A stretch of DNA of 64,000 nucleotides. Source: Gigantopelta aegis. Lineage: Eukaryota > Mollusca > Gastropoda > Neomphalida > Peltospiridae. Shown one piece after another: positions 1 to 11,080 of this stretch; the stretch's first letter is position 1; each line of letters starts with the position of its first letter. Below the pieces are notes generated by a model, which did not search any database, was not told the origin of the DNA, and saw only the letters and a program-made list of their open reading frames with translations. A program made the translations under genes and the position numbers. Where the stretch lies: assembly GCF_016097555.1 (NCBI RefSeq), contig NC_054701.1:37515492-37579491 (forward strand), written 5' to 3'.

Positions 1-173
1 CTGAAACTTGTATAGCGAATTGCGACACGATTCTGAACAAAATGTTCCCTGCTCTAATCAGTTTTAGCAGATTTCTTCATTTATTGTTACCAATTGGTTT
101 CACTGTTGCACTACATATTTGACACCGAACAGCCATTGATTAAACAACAGGCTGGCAGTGATCTAAGCAAATA

Positions 174-1706
174 TATACTCTGTCAAAAAAGAAACGCATA
201 GACGAAATATTCATGGAATTATCTCTAATACAAAGTGGCATAATTTCATTATTTATGATCGTATCACAGTAAAATTTGACATGAGTATGTGACAATGTTC
301 TTGCTATGGACTGACGGCAGTGTAGGCATTTTAGTCACCAAACAGTGTCGCACGAGGGCGCTGAAATCAGTACCTTGTGCGGCCACCAGCAGCAGCAATC
401 ACTGTGCGACATCTACTTGGCATAGACTGAATCTCTGAGTCTCTGAATCCGGGTACGTGAAATCCTAGCCCATTCTTCCTGCAGTGCATGTGACAGTTGC
501 GGAAGTGTCTGAGGCTCTGGGTCACGCTGGCGTACATGTCTGTCCAATTCGTCCCATAGATGTTCAATGGGGTTGAGATCTAGCGATCTTGATGGCCATG
601 ACAGCACATTAATGTTCTCATTCTGTAGGAAATCCATTGTTACATGTGCTGTATGCAGCCTGGCATTATCCTGCTGAAAGAGTTCTCTCTGTCGATCCAA
701 AATGGGAAGCATGTGACGGCGAAGAATTTCATCCCGGTAGTGTACAGCTGTCAGGTTGCCTTGTACGAACACAAGTTCACTTCTGCCGGTGTATAAGATG
801 GCTCCCCACATCAGGACACTCCCTCCACCGAATCTGTCAACTTGGGCGATGCAGTTGTTGGCAAAACGTTCATTGCGGCGTCTGTAAACACGTTGTCGTC
901 CATCACGTCGCTGTAGAAGGAAACGTGACTCGTCGCTGAACCATACTCTCCGCCAGTTTCCCAAGTTCCACCCCTGTACATTCGTGCACCAGCGAACACG
1001 TAAATGTCGATGTTGACGTCGCAGTACGGGGCCAACATACGGTCTCCTAGCCTGTAAACCAGCTTCTCGAAGTCGGTTCCGAATGGTTTGTGCAGACACC
1101 CTTCTCAAACCAGGTATGCGTCCAGCAGTGTTCGCTGCTGTGGCAGTTCGGTGACGCAAGTGCAGAACCCGGATGTAGCGATCTTGTGCTGCAGTTGTTA
1201 TGCGAGGTCTTCCACTTCTGGGCCAGTCTTTAGCTGATTGAAACTGCTGGTACCTGTTCCAGAGACTTGAAATGGTGCTCTGATGGATGTTCATGTGGCG
1301 TGCGACTGCTGACTGCGCTTCACCTAACTGGAGGTGGCCTATTGCAATGTTTCGATTCGGCAGGCTTAGTCTTGGCATCTTGTAACTCGTCTACGTCGAA
1401 ATGGAAGTGAGGCATCATTGCGAGCATTGCAGCTTTAAATACCATCACTACCCCAATCTTTTCCCTGAGTTTCACGTGCATTCGCCAAAATCTGACCATT
1501 TCACATTGATATCCTACAATTGTCGCACAACATGCCACAACCTGCGTTAAATTTGTTTTAGGTGCATTTGGGTATGCTATCCCATTCCAGGAACATTAAC
1601 AAACATGGTCATTCAGCAACATTGCACAAAAAAAAACGATATTTTGTAAAATCAAACACTTTTCTTCTTTCCCTATCACCTATGCGTTTCTGTTTTTGAC
1701 AGTATA
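174..1706 (-). mobile_element. Tc1/mariner-like transposon, copy 1 (intronic)
   Basis: About 1.53 kb, bounded by inverted repeats: TATACTCTGTCAAAAAAGAA at the left and, reversed, TATACTGTCAAAAACAGAA at the right, with TA at each end as expected for this superfamily. It sits in the intron downstream of the leaderless hexosaminidase catalytic exon and is transcribed in the same direction as that gene. It is a related but clearly older or different subfamily from the pair at 36.8 and 44.5 kb (transposases about 60 percent alike by eye). Confidence 0.9.
413..1378 (-). pseudogene. Tc1-like DD34E transposase, C-terminal tail out of frame
   Basis: The open stretch is 321 codons from MPRLSLPNRN. N-terminal paired-like helix-turn-helix domains (QSTISSLWNRYQQ, WPRSGRPR) are followed by the catalytic triad: Asp in FSDESRF, Asp in FQQDNAR and Glu in LNPIEHLW, with 34 residues between the last two (DD34E). 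The frame ends at DSVYAK, but a neighbouring frame continues with SRCRTVIAAAGG and RTRY, the tail expected from the sister copies. A small indel near 430 has therefore cut off about 17 residues beyond the catalytic core. The enzyme would cut and paste its own TA-flanked element. It is not a host gene. Confidence 0.85.
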
Positions 1707-1833
1707 CTTTTACTTTCAGTGGTAATTTTCTAACTGACCAACAGTAAGCCGGGAATGCTGACTGACAAGCAGTTAATATAAAAAAAATTAATACTGTACA
1801 CCACCTTAAATATATTACAAAATAAATGGTTAC
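1707..1833. other. Intron remnant between transposon and catalytic exon
   Basis: AT-rich intron sequence of the leaderless hexosaminidase; nothing else recognised apart from the splice donor at its right edge. Confidence 0.5.
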
Positions 1834-2565
1834 CTTATACCCATCATTAGCCAGCAAGTAGGCATCCGATGCCATTCCAGTTTCCCAGACGTTCTTCCAT
1901 GCAAACACTGTGATGTTTTCATTGGGGAACTTCAGTCTTGGTATTAACGGACGTTTTTTATGTGGGACCACAGCATCCTGCCACGCCCCGATATCAAGCC
2001 CATGCTTCTTTGCCAGCTCTGCCACTCTCAACACAAAATACTCCATAAGACCATCGAATGACGAAACAACACCCGCATCGATCAGAGCCCGACACGCAGG
2101 AGAATCTTCCCACGCTTCGAACGGAACCTCATCACCACCAAAGTGAAACATTCTCAACTCGTTGTGATCCTTGTGCATCGCTTTCAGTTCAACTATAACC
2201 TTCTCAATGAATGTGTACGTCGATTCCAACCCCGGGTTGAGAGAGTTTTCAATGAACATTAGACTTGATATGCTCTCTCCCTTCATTTGCATGTCTGTCA
2301 GCAAGTATGCCGTGGCATCTCTTTCGTTTTTCTTCATCAGCCGGTGGTACCTGGCCTCCATGGATCGGATTGCTGCATGGCTGTGGCCGGGAACATCTAT
2401 CTCGGGAATCACTTCTATGTGGCGCTCATTGGCATACTTAAGGATTTCCTTGTAATCATCCACACTGTAATAACCTGAGCCAGGCAGACATGGTTTGGGT
2501 CCCGAGCCCAGTAGAGGTAGTAGACTTGTTTTCTCGGACATGTCATGACCACGTTTACTGCCAAT
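1834..2565 (-). CDS. Leaderless hexosaminidase, fourth coding exon (catalytic)
   Basis: Acceptor GTTTCAG, donor TATAAG|GTAACC, both phase 0, 244 codons. It carries PEIDVPGHSHAA, the proton-donor pair in FHFGGDEV and FAWKNVWETG. It corresponds exon-for-exon with 27751-28485 of the paralogue. The following exon (VVMAQATHLYFD type) is not found between 1833 and 1; the intron holds a Tc1-like transposon. Confidence 0.92.
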
Positions 2566-5500
2566 CTGAAACAATGTCAGGTAGTTAGGTTACAAAACAA
2601 AATAACCTAGTTTTATTGGTATTTCATCACAAATATAATATTTATCTCATTCATTTAATGACATTGCTTAAATTAAATTACACATTTGAAAATGGGAAAC
2701 TTACTGAAATAAAAATAGAAATAGAAAAGCAGCTAATTAAAGATTTCTGAAAAAAAAAAAAAATATAGTTTTAAAAAAAAAGAGCAAAATTTTACTGCTA
2801 AAAAAGCTATGATAAAAACAGTTCAGTATATTAAATTTCATTTGTAATTTATTAACACTTAAAAGTCAAACAGATTTAATAAGGATTAGTTAATCACACA
2901 TTATTTGCTACCTGACTATGATCTATTGATGCATCCTCTCACCAAAAAGCTCTGGTTATTATGTGCATTAAATTTGATAAAGATTGATACATCACTACAT
3001 TTAATGACTAATTTTGTGCATATTTGGACCATCACCATTTTAAATACCAAGTGCAGAGTTATGTTCTTTTGTTCATGGTAAACGTTTAAAATAGTGATTA
3101 TTTAATCTAGCAAACTAAAGAGACAAGACTAAATGTAAAGAGATATAATTTACATATTGTGCATCCATGTATGTAAGAACAATGAGGTACGGACATGGAG
3201 TACAAAACTACCTCTGTGAGTTCTGGAAGTCCAGGAATCTCCAAACGCCAACCTTCATCATCAGTGAGATGAAAATGAAACTTATTCAACTTGTACATTG
3301 CCATAGCATCCAGCAGCTTGAAAATCTCTTCTTTAGGGTGAAAGTTACGAGATACATCGACATGCATGCCCCTGTTTGGAGTAGATTTTAAAAACATTAA
3401 TTAAGATATAACAAGGGTCAAACAAAGTTTCATAGGACTGTAATATATGAATATAATGATAGAGCTAATTACCAAATTTCAGGTCAGTATCTTGAAGCAT
3501 TGCAAAGAATTACCTAAGTTCAAGTGCAAAAAAGAGTTAAAACCTCATGAAAGTCAATGTGATCTGCAACTCTACATAATAAAGTGATCTATGCAGAATT
3601 TCAGCTCAATATTTTTATGCATTGTAAAGAAAAAAGTCCAGGAAAACTGATGATTTTAATATCTGAAAAAAAATGGGCAAAACCCAAATATGCAAAATTT
3701 CAGCTCACTATCAAGATGCATTGAAATAAAAATTCCAGAAAACTGTGATGGTTGGAATATCTCCTATGTTCAAGGGTCATAACTTTGTCATAACTGAACA
3801 AATCCCAGTGAAACTCAAACTTAATCTATAACTCTACATAAAGCTATATACATAATTCAGTTTTAATCCTGAAGTATTGCGAATAACATTTAGAAAACCA
3901 TAAGCAGGACAGAGACAAAACCTTTAGTCCTGTTTTAACAAACTGTTATCATCAACAGAACTATTAAGAGTGCAAAGCATGATTCACCAACATTTTTTTT
4001 TAATTCCAGATTTTACTGTGAATGTGTTGTACAAACAAATTAAAATATTTACACTTTTTTGCTCCCTTTCTTACTTTTTATTCTCAGTTATATAGAATCT
4101 AATTAAAACCTTAAAATAGATGCCATAATGCATTAAATGTTTGATAAGAACAGAACAAAAATGACATACCATTTCAAATAACATTTTTTTTATTTAAAAA
4201 AAAAAATATGTTTGTGTTTATTATCCAATTAAGGTTCAAGCACCCTGTCATTAGTACACTTATAAGGATCAATCCTAGACAAGTATTAAGTAGTCTCTCA
4301 TTAGGTAGCAAAACATTTCATGAATAAATAAATTTAAATAAACTTACTTGTCCTGCACCTAAAACCACTTGTCCCTGGTAAAGGGACAAGTATTAAGCTG
4401 ATGGCTTAATCACTGTACCATCAAGTCCGACATGCTTTCTCTTACATTGCATGAGACCATTTGTTGTGGGAAACAGAACTACATTAACAATGATTTTCAC
4501 CTTTATCTAAATTTCACCTGTACTGAAACCTTGGTTTATCCATGATAACAACTTCTGGTACACGATCTCCATGTACAAGTGCCAACAAAGACTGGATTCC
4601 ATAGAACATGCCAGCAGATCCTCTTGCTTCAATGGTGATAGAGTCGTTCTTGGGATCCACTCGTAGGCAGTACTGCTCCTTATCTGGCAACTTGGCAAAT
4701 TTCAACAAAATCAAATGGGTACGGGGTTCTGGACTTCCATTTACATCCTGATCAGCAATCTTAGCACCAATTTTATCTGCAAATGAGAATTTTATTTCAG
4801 ATGAAATAAGTACATCTACTTGGTGTAGCATTTTTATATACATAGATGTCATGCACTTTTACTTCCTACAGTACAATTAAAAAACCCACAAATAAACTTC
4901 AGTTGTCCCATTCTTGTTATTTTAAATCAGTAATGAACATTAGATAGACATGTCAAATTTTGAAAACTGTCATCAATAAGATAAAAATAATTCATACACT
5001 TATTATCCACATAGTTCAAGATATACAGGGAAATATAACCAGTATGCCTTTTCCAATTACAGCCTGTCATAACGATTTTACATGTATAAAGAATAATGTA
5101 ATTTTGGGAAGCGACGTCATAACATAATGCGGCTTCCCCAGTTAGTCTCACATTACTAATTAGAGGATTTGGAAGGAGAGTAATGTGGTCTTTTTAGACA
5201 GGTGGCTGCTTAATATGAGATAACCACTTGAACAGGTTCGACTGCATACATATATGTACAGGGCTTTAGATCTCACTAATTTGGACACAACAGGTTTATT
5301 ATTAGTTCTCAGCAGAAAGAAGTCTTCTTAGACTAATAGTGCAGTAATGTTATATCATAATGTTATATGAAATACATATCAAGTTCTTTTAATCTAATTA
5401 CAGCTTAACATTTCAGTGGTAATGAGGTGAACTGTTTTGAGGTTAACTTGTTTGTACCTAATTTGGGCTTGCTTATTTTGGGCACAACATTTATAGCCTC

Positions 5501-6289
5501 AACTTTGGTGCAATCTAAAGCCCTGATGTATGCAACATAGTGCTGAACATACCAAATGTGTACATCTACCTGCAATGTACCATGCTTCTGTTGTAAATGG
5601 TTTATCCGCAGCAACAGCCCAAGTGTTCTCTTTCAAGTCCACAAAGTTACTTTCATTCACTTGACATTCTTTTGGCGTTGGAATAACATATTTACCAGCT
5701 CTTTCTATATTTTTAGCTTTATTCTTTTCAAAGCGTACTTCAGGTGTGAAAGGATCATATAAGTCATATTTGTACCGTCCACTAGACAACTCATAATCAA
5801 ACCTTTTCCACTGAGCTGGGCTCTTAAAGGGTTCAACGAACGTCAGCCCTTCACCAACAGTGCTTGCAATTAACTCTGGTTCCAAGTCATCCAAGACAAT
5901 ATACCAATTTGGATAAAGGTCACTTCTAGCAACAGAATATGCCTTTGCATGGAAATTTACTTCTAGAGATTCATGTTCTTTCAGTCCTTTGAATCCATTC
6001 ACAGGCTGTAGTTGGAAAAGACATCCATTAACATGGTTTATCTTCACTTTAGCATCTTCAAAAACATATCCTTCCGGTCTTGGAAGAGATTCGGGTTGAA
6101 TCATGCGGTCATGGCAGAAGTAAATGGTCCAAAGTGCCAGTGGTAAAGGGATTTGACATCTGTTGGTAATGATTATCGAAGCACTATAAACGGAATGTCC
6201 ACCACTGAGGTTGTCGTTGACCCGGTAAAGAACTTCAAGACCTTTCCCAAGAGTATTCAACTGGTCTTGATTCATAATGGCTCTTCACT
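1834..6289 (-). CDS. Chitobiase-type beta-N-acetylhexosaminidase, leaderless paralogue (3' end outside window)
   Basis: Spliced gene, four exons visible: 5570-6289 (ATG at 6275-6273), 4518-4776, 3212-3371 and 1834-2565. Every junction has GT..AG and phases 1, 2, 0 agree, giving 619 residues before the gene leaves the window. GH20 family enzymes of this layout remove terminal GlcNAc from chito-oligosaccharides. Order: CHB_HEX N-terminal module (about residues 10-190, motif NWYIVLDDLEPELIAST), GH20b fold (225-325), GH20 barrel start (RGMHVDVSRNFHPKEEI, LTDDEGWRLEIPGLPEL) and the catalytic pair Asp520-Glu521 in FHFGGDEV. The exon opens AG-TGA-AGA-GCC-ATT-ATG, so a stop blocks any in-frame leader and the protein should lack a signal peptide. 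The exons for the barrel end and C-terminal module must lie left of position 1. About 50-60 percent similar by eye to the paralogue at 11969-43228. Active-site residues are kept, so an active cytosolic or unconventionally exported enzyme is the simplest reading; a gene that has lost its leader is the alternative. Confidence 0.88.
2566..3211. other. AT-rich intron
   Basis: Intron of the leaderless hexosaminidase gene, with A-runs at 2748-2760 and 2772-2781. No repeat family or coding stretch recognised. Confidence 0.6.
3212..3371 (-). CDS. Leaderless hexosaminidase, third coding exon (start of GH20 barrel)
   Basis: Acceptor CCAAACAG, donor CAGAG|GTAGTTTTG, phase 2 to phase 0. It encodes GMHVDVSRNFHPKEEI and the conserved FHFHLTDDEGWRLEIPGLPELTE, which lines the substrate pocket in GH20 enzymes. 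It is 160 nt, 12 nt shorter than its paralogous exon because the upstream junction has moved. Confidence 0.9.
3452..3905. repeat. Degenerate tandem repeat (about 140-bp unit) in intron
   Basis: Three diverged units each carry the string AATTTCAG-TCA-TAT-ATGCATTG followed by AAAGTCCAGGAAAACT and a phrase close to GTTCAAGGGTCATAACTTTG. It is an old satellite-like block in the intron between the second and third coding exons of the leaderless hexosaminidase. Confidence 0.6.
4518..4776 (-). CDS. Leaderless hexosaminidase, second coding exon (GH20b domain)
   Basis: Acceptor CATTTGCAG, donor TACAG|GTGAAAT. It encodes the alpha/beta GH20b domain (YCLRVDPKNDSITIEARG, GIQSLLALVHGD) and ends in phase 2 within the Arg of FQYR-G. 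The donor lies 12 nt (four codons) further downstream than in the paralogue, where the cut is in the preceding Pro-Arg. Confidence 0.88.
5259..5527. repeat. MITE with CAGGGCTTTAGAT ends
   Basis: The left end reads CAGGGCTTTAGATCTCAC and the right end ATCTAAAGCCCTG, giving 13-bp inverted repeats; inner parts (TTTGGACACAACA, TTTGGGCACAACA) also pair in direct orientation. The CAGGG start suggests a hAT-type non-autonomous element; a clear 8-bp duplication was not found. It lies 40 bp from a splice donor. Confidence 0.55.
5570..6289 (-). CDS. Leaderless hexosaminidase, first coding exon (CHB_HEX module)
   Basis: Acceptor CCCCAACAG precedes 6289; donor GCAG|GTAGATG follows 5570. Coding begins at the ATG at 6275, after an in-frame TGA at 6287-6285. 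It encodes the carbohydrate-binding-like CHB_HEX module and ends in phase 1, exactly where exon 2 of the paralogue ends (AWYIAG versus ARYLAG). An upstream 5' UTR exon is implied by the acceptor but I could not place it. Confidence 0.88.
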
Positions 6290-6654
6290 CTGTTGGGGAG
6301 AAAAAATCTAAACTAATTATTTGTCTTACATTAATCTAATTAAAATCATATCTTGTTGGTCATTCCAATTTAGATATCTGTCAGTAGGTGATATCTAATG
6401 AAAACCAATGCTACTGTACATCTGATAATCATTCATTCGATCAATAAAAATACAGGTGGCATAAAACTGCCAGTAACCAAATACCTTCAGAATGAGGATT
6501 CATAACAGAAAGTCACATGGAAATGGGCTACTGGCTCATATCAGATCTATTATTAGTATTAATGGCAATCAGAGCTAAGTTGCATACATACATGTACAGT
6601 AGAGAGTAGGGCCCCACAAGTCCAAAATATTGGACCCAAGTACTCGATGCCACA

Positions 6655-6834
6655 CAGGGCTAGCTCTGCCACTCGCCAAATTCGCCAATTGCAAATTTTA
6701 AACACAACTGGCAAATAGTATTTTAATGTAGCGAAAGAATTGCATCTAATAATTGATATTCTGCTGGTTTCTGCAATTTTTGGCATTTAATAGATAATTT
6801 GGTGAAATTTTGTACATAGCCAGAGCTAGCCCTG
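6655..6834. repeat. MITE with CAGGGCTAGCTCTG ends
   Basis: CAGGGCTAGCTCTG at 6655 is matched by its exact reverse complement CAGAGCTAGCCCTG ending at 6834, giving 14-bp terminal inverted repeats around 150 bp of AT-rich sequence. A hAT-like non-autonomous element is likely. Confidence 0.6.
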
Positions 6835-6925
6835 GATGGTCAAACTCGACCCGGACCCAAGTACCCAACACTTACACTAGATTATGAATATTTAGAAACA
6901 TCACCACATCTGTTTCTTTCAAAGT

Positions 6926-7190
6926 AGGGGCGAGACGTAGCCCAGTGGTAAAATGCTCGCTTGATGCACGGTCAGTTAAAGATCGATCCCTGTCAGTGGG
7001 CCCATTGGGCTATTTTTCGCTCCAGCCAGTGCACCACGATGGGTACATCAAAGGATGTGGTATGTGCTATCCTGTTTATGGGATGGTGCATATAAAAGAT
7101 CCCTTGCTCCTAATCAAAAAGAGTAGCCCATGAAGTGGTGACAGCGGGTTTCCTTCCTCAATATCTGTGGGGTATGTAACAACATTCGAA
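6926..7190 (+). repeat. tRNA-headed SINE
   Basis: Head GGGGCGAGACGTAGCCCAGT carries an A-box, followed by a B-box-like AAAGATCGATCCCTGTC, then the conserved body (GTGCACCACGA, GTATGTGCTATCCTG, GTGCATATAAAAGATCCCTT, AGTAGCCCATGAAGTGG). The tail is degraded. It is RNA polymerase III derived and not a functional tRNA. Confidence 0.8.
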
Positions 7191-7204
7191 TGTAGAAAGA
7201 ACCA

Positions 7205-7400
7205 CACTTACTACGTCCCTTCGGACTAAGCCAAAGGGGATGCCTTTTTTTCATTCTATGGAATTTACTACAAGTTATTTATTTCTGAGCCGATTGTTAT
7301 CTAAATTTGTTTTGTTTTTTTCAAAACACTTCACGTCAAACCGAAATAAAATTATTTACAAAAAACACTTTTGTACAAGGATGGGACGGTTAAGAATGGA
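7205..7400 (+). repeat. Unidentified dispersed repeat R2, copy 1
   Basis: Shares TTACTACAAGTTATTTATTT and CTGAGCCGATTGTTNTCTAAA, then CACTTCACGTCAAACCGAAAT, with copies at 22868-23085 (+) and 44285-44510 (-). No ORF and no recognised family. Confidence 0.6.
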
Positions 7401-7482
7401 CCTCGAGCGGACCCTTTTCAACTTACCCTTTTGTCTACATGAATAACCTAATATTACACTGTAAAGTGTTTTAGCCTCATCC

Positions 7483-7526
7483 GGGGTGGGGTGGGGGTGG
7501 GGTGGGGGTGGGGTAGGGGTGGGGGT
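7483..7526 (+). repeat. G-rich minisatellite, G-quadruplex-prone
   Basis: Eight consecutive runs of four or five G separated by single T or TA, which fits the G3+N1-7 rule for quadruplex formation on the + strand. It lies about 1.2 kb upstream of the left gene and 4.4 kb upstream of the right gene. Confidence 0.8.
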
Positions 7527-8287
7527 GTCGTCTGGCCTCCCACACTATGTCCCTTCACAATATTATTATTAGGAACTATCGTGGGCCGTGGGCGCGTGAT
7601 GAATGAATCGCCATCCGGAAGTAAATTGTGTAGTGAGACCTTATAGTAAAAAGTGAAAAAACACTACCGGTATGAAACGAAAAACACCATCAGCACATAT
7701 CAAACAATGACAGTCATACTAAAACAACATGACACTGGCATAACAAAAAATCTGTATTCCAGTATACAAAAATAAAAACTACATGATCAATTATGAACCC
7801 AAAAACTTCACAAACACTACTTCTGCTAGCCACTCTCTTCTTTTGTACATTTCTCCTTTATTCTTACTGGGGCGAGTAAAAATATATGACATATTCAAAA
7901 TTAGAGGGAAGGAAACTGTATTAACGTGCCCACATCCTTACGGTTCAGGCACGCTCACCATGGATTCGGGTTCTGGCATAGCCAGTCCACGATTCCATGG
8001 CGGGAGGGGGAAGGGGATAGGGGAAGATAGTAGGCTGATGGGGACAATTACCAAATTTGAATAGTAAGACCAAGTTCTAATGATCCTAATAAGGGAGGGG
8101 CTAAAATTACAATTAAAATATATCACTAGATATATAAATAACTTTAGAACGCACCAAGGATGAAACTAATTAAATTCAGGCTATGTACTATTATTATTAT
8201 ATTATCTGGTGCTAATTTCGATCGGGCTAGTCTAAAATATAATATATATAACAATACTATTAACAATATACCTTTTATTATTATTCT

Positions 8288-8500
8288 TAGCCCTGGAGGA
8301 CAAAGGGTTCACAAAGGGGGGAGCATCGCGCCCAATCCAGAGTACGATCCAACACCGGGCTAAGCCCAACGGTAGCCGGGCCGGATTTCCACGGGGCAGG
8401 CGCGCCGGGGTGGGGAGGCTATCGGCCGAAACCGCTTACGCCCTACCGCACCCAAAGAGCACCATAACACGGCGTACCCCCCCCCCCCCCCCCCCCATCC
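8288..8500. other. GC-rich patch ending in a poly-C run
   Basis: A sharp island of high GC and many CpG (GCATCGCGCCC, CCGGGCCGGATTTCC, GGCAGGCGCGCCGGGG) in AT-rich surroundings, followed at 8477 by about 20 C. No ORF. It could be a promoter-like CpG island of the divergent pair or the end of an unknown repeat; I cannot decide. Confidence 0.45.
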
Positions 8501-9216
8501 CGTCTACCCCCAAGTTATCCATACAGCTAACCGGGCATTAAGATGATATATGCAGGTCAAAATTAGATGGCGACTCTGTCATATTCGTATTTAAATCGGA
8601 CAAATGGTACGATATACCTACTTTTATAGATTTGGTTAAAATTAATAGTTAAAAATAAATAACAACCCACATAGCTCATGGATTCATTTTGTATGCGACA
8701 TGCAAGAACATAATATATGTAGCAACAAGAATCAAAATAGAAAATGTAATTAACTACCCAACATAACTTGTAGCTAGATGAGTCTTTGTTTCACTTACAT
8801 TAAAAACAAAAAAAAAGGTACCGTTTTCGTCAATACATTGAGATGCTGTTATCACCAAATGGTTTCCGTTTTGACAGTCGTTCCGTTTTAGCAATAATAT
8901 ATTTATTTATTTAAAATCAAATAATATATGCGATCTGTCCAACTAGGCCTAGCTACGTGGCTTAAATTTGAAACTGAATTAAAGGAGCTAGGACTACATA
9001 TACGTGTACAAAATACATAGTTTAAAGGAACTGATAAGTTCTGAGCCTCACACAGAAGAAATTGCGTAACAGCGAAATAGTTTGTTGTGGACAGTACATG
9101 ATATCATAGAGGTATATCCACAAAACTTGTGTCAACTGACAAAATTGTTTCGTTCTGACAAGTCAGGTAAAATAAGCAGAGATCTATGACCTTTGGGAAA
9201 TGGACAAACTTGAGGA

Positions 9217-9745
9217 ATGTGCAAAAAAAGGGTTGGATATCAAAGGCCACCCATGAAGATATGCGTAGGCTACTGTAGAATGCTAGGGACGGGTGCCCCT
9301 TCCTATCACTGTAAATATGTGGGCAGCAGTTTAAGCGTGGCAGGGAGAGTCTTGAAGACGCACCCCCGTCCCGAAAGGCCTGTCATGTCAGCAACACTAG
9401 AAATAATCGAGAGAATCCACGATATGATGATGACCGACCTACTAATGACAGCGTCGTAGGCCTATCGCTTGTTCAGTAAGCATTTCCCAGGAGACAGTAC
9501 ATTTCATTATCACAGAAACTTTGACAATAAGGAAAGTATCAGTTTGTTGGGTTCCAAAGCTTCTGACACATAATCAAAAACGCACAAGGCATAAAATGTC
9601 TCACACTGTTTGAAGCTGATCCAGAAAAGGTTCTTGCATCGATTTGTGACTGGATGAAACCTAAACCTAAATAATAATGAAAACAGTAGAAGCATGTGAC
9701 ATCAAACCACCAAAGAAACATAGGATTGTTGTTGTATTAGAGCGG
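9217..9745 (+). pseudogene. Decayed mariner (Mos/cecropia-type) transposase
   Basis: Pieces in order resemble a mariner transposase: HPRPERPVMSATLEIIERI (the RPGRP linker region), ETLTIRKVSVCWVPKLLTHN (the WVPHxL signature), KMSHTV and FEADPEKVLASICDW, then IKPPKKHRIVVVL. The pieces lie in different frames with several stops and indels. It is an old DNA-transposon relic, not a host gene. No terminal repeats were located. Confidence 0.65.
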
Positions 9746-9826
9746 GAATCTTTGACTACCGTTTGGTAGTCCCCACACACCCCTTTACCGGTATCTTCAG
9801 ACACCTGTTAATTTAAAAAAAAAAGA

Positions 9827-10130
9827 GTTTGTTTTATTTAACGACACCACTAGAGCACATTCATTTATTAATCATTGGCTATTGGATGTCAAACGTTTGG
9901 TAAATTCTGACACGTAGTCATCAGAGGAAACCCGCTACATTTTCTTAATGCAGCAAGGGATCTTTTATATGCATTTTCCCCACAGACAGGAGAGCACATA
10001 CCACAACCTTTGACCAGTCGTGGTACACTGGCTGGAACGAGAAAAACCCAGTCAGTTGAATGGATCCACCGAGGTGGTTCGATCTTGTGATGCAAGCACA
10101 CTAAGCGAATACTCAACCGACTGAGCTAAA
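9827..10130 (-). repeat. tRNA-headed SINE (reverse)
   Basis: The tail GTTTGTTTTATTTAACGACA is on the left, the body holds CTGACACGTAGTCATCAGAGG and AAACCCGCTACATTTTC, and the head at the right reads, reversed, ATTTAGCTCAGTCGGTTGAG. This is the second SINE subtype (ATTTAGCTCAGT head) of the window. Confidence 0.85.
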
Positions 10131-10885
10131 TTCAAATGCATTTCGATACAAACAGTAATTAATATGATACTACTCTGAAGAACATTAGCATTAAATCACC
10201 GTATCTGATGTATCGTTTCTGAAATCATATGTCCTTATCTCAATATTGCCAACAAATGAATTTTTTTCTGGTGTTATTGCAGAATTTCATTTCTGTTTTT
10301 TTCCTCTTCGAAAGACTGTTGGTATTGTTAAGTATTCGATATATGAAAACGTGTCGTGTTTTCACTTTAGATAGAGGGGAAGGTGGCAGTGATTGCTTGG
10401 GGTGTGTCACTAGGTAGGTCTAAGTGACAAAGTCGAATGGAAGAAATACGTTAATGGGAGCTGAAAAAAGGAGTAGTCAAGGCACTTATAATGCGTAAAT
10501 TTCCAAGGAATCCGGCAGAATCCATTATCGTGATTCCTAGCTCCCAGTATAGATGGAATTGCGAATAACTGAGTTAGAGTTGAATAAGGAAATATTATCT
10601 TGAATGTATTCACATGTGCATGTCCACACAAATCTTTAAGTTCCCATTGAGCTTTGTCTTGTGCAGTTTCACAATTGTTGAACTAGTCTTGGAAGTGGCA
10701 GTCCTCCCTACACGCGAAATACTAACGTGATAGTCCTGGTAAGTGGTAGTCCCCTTTCAGGCGAAACACTTTGCAGTGACTCAATGCCCCCAGAACCACG
10801 TTCAGAATCTCCATATCCAAGATACTGTGCGTATTGGAACGTACCTGTATATCACTCTTTAGAACTTTATTTGAATCCGAAATTT
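10130..10885 (+). repeat. Unidentified dispersed repeat X, copy 1
   Basis: About 755 bp closely related in reverse complement to 56165-56876. Shared landmarks are GTAATTAATATGATACTACT, CATATGTCCTTATCTCAATA, TTGCAGAATTTCATTTCTGT and AGGACTGCC/GGCAGTCCTCCCTACACGCG. It abuts the head of a SINE on its left. No ORF survives and I recognise no superfamily. Confidence 0.75.
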
Positions 10886-10945
10886 CATTTCAAATAGAAG
10901 GCAGTGCAATTTTGTTAATTGTTCCTTATCCATGTATGGTACATT

Positions 10946-11080
10946 ATTGATTGGAAGCGTGGAATACCACAAGGCTTAATGCTTGGTCCGTTTTTGTTTT
11001 TTGTTTACGTCAATGATATTGCTGACGAGCTTAAATGTGTATATATAAGATTATTTGCAGATGTCAGCATTCAATCTCAC
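10946..11080 (+). pseudogene. Non-LTR retrotransposon reverse transcriptase fragment
   Basis: Reads IDWKRGIPQGLMLGPFLFF then VYVNDIADELKC and RLFADVS. This is the RT domain 4-5 signature (GxPQGxxLGPxLFxxYxND and the FADD-like box, here FADV). Only about 45 codons remain. It is the tail of an old LINE. Confidence 0.8.

Noticed and set aside
6926-7000. Possible tRNA gene, with similar cases at 18388, 50357, 51206 and 58407
   Set aside because: Only A- and B-box-like parts are present, the cloverleaf does not close, and each continues into a shared SINE body.
9217-9459. 80-codon ORF as a host gene
   Set aside because: It is the N-terminal remnant of a decayed mariner transposase.
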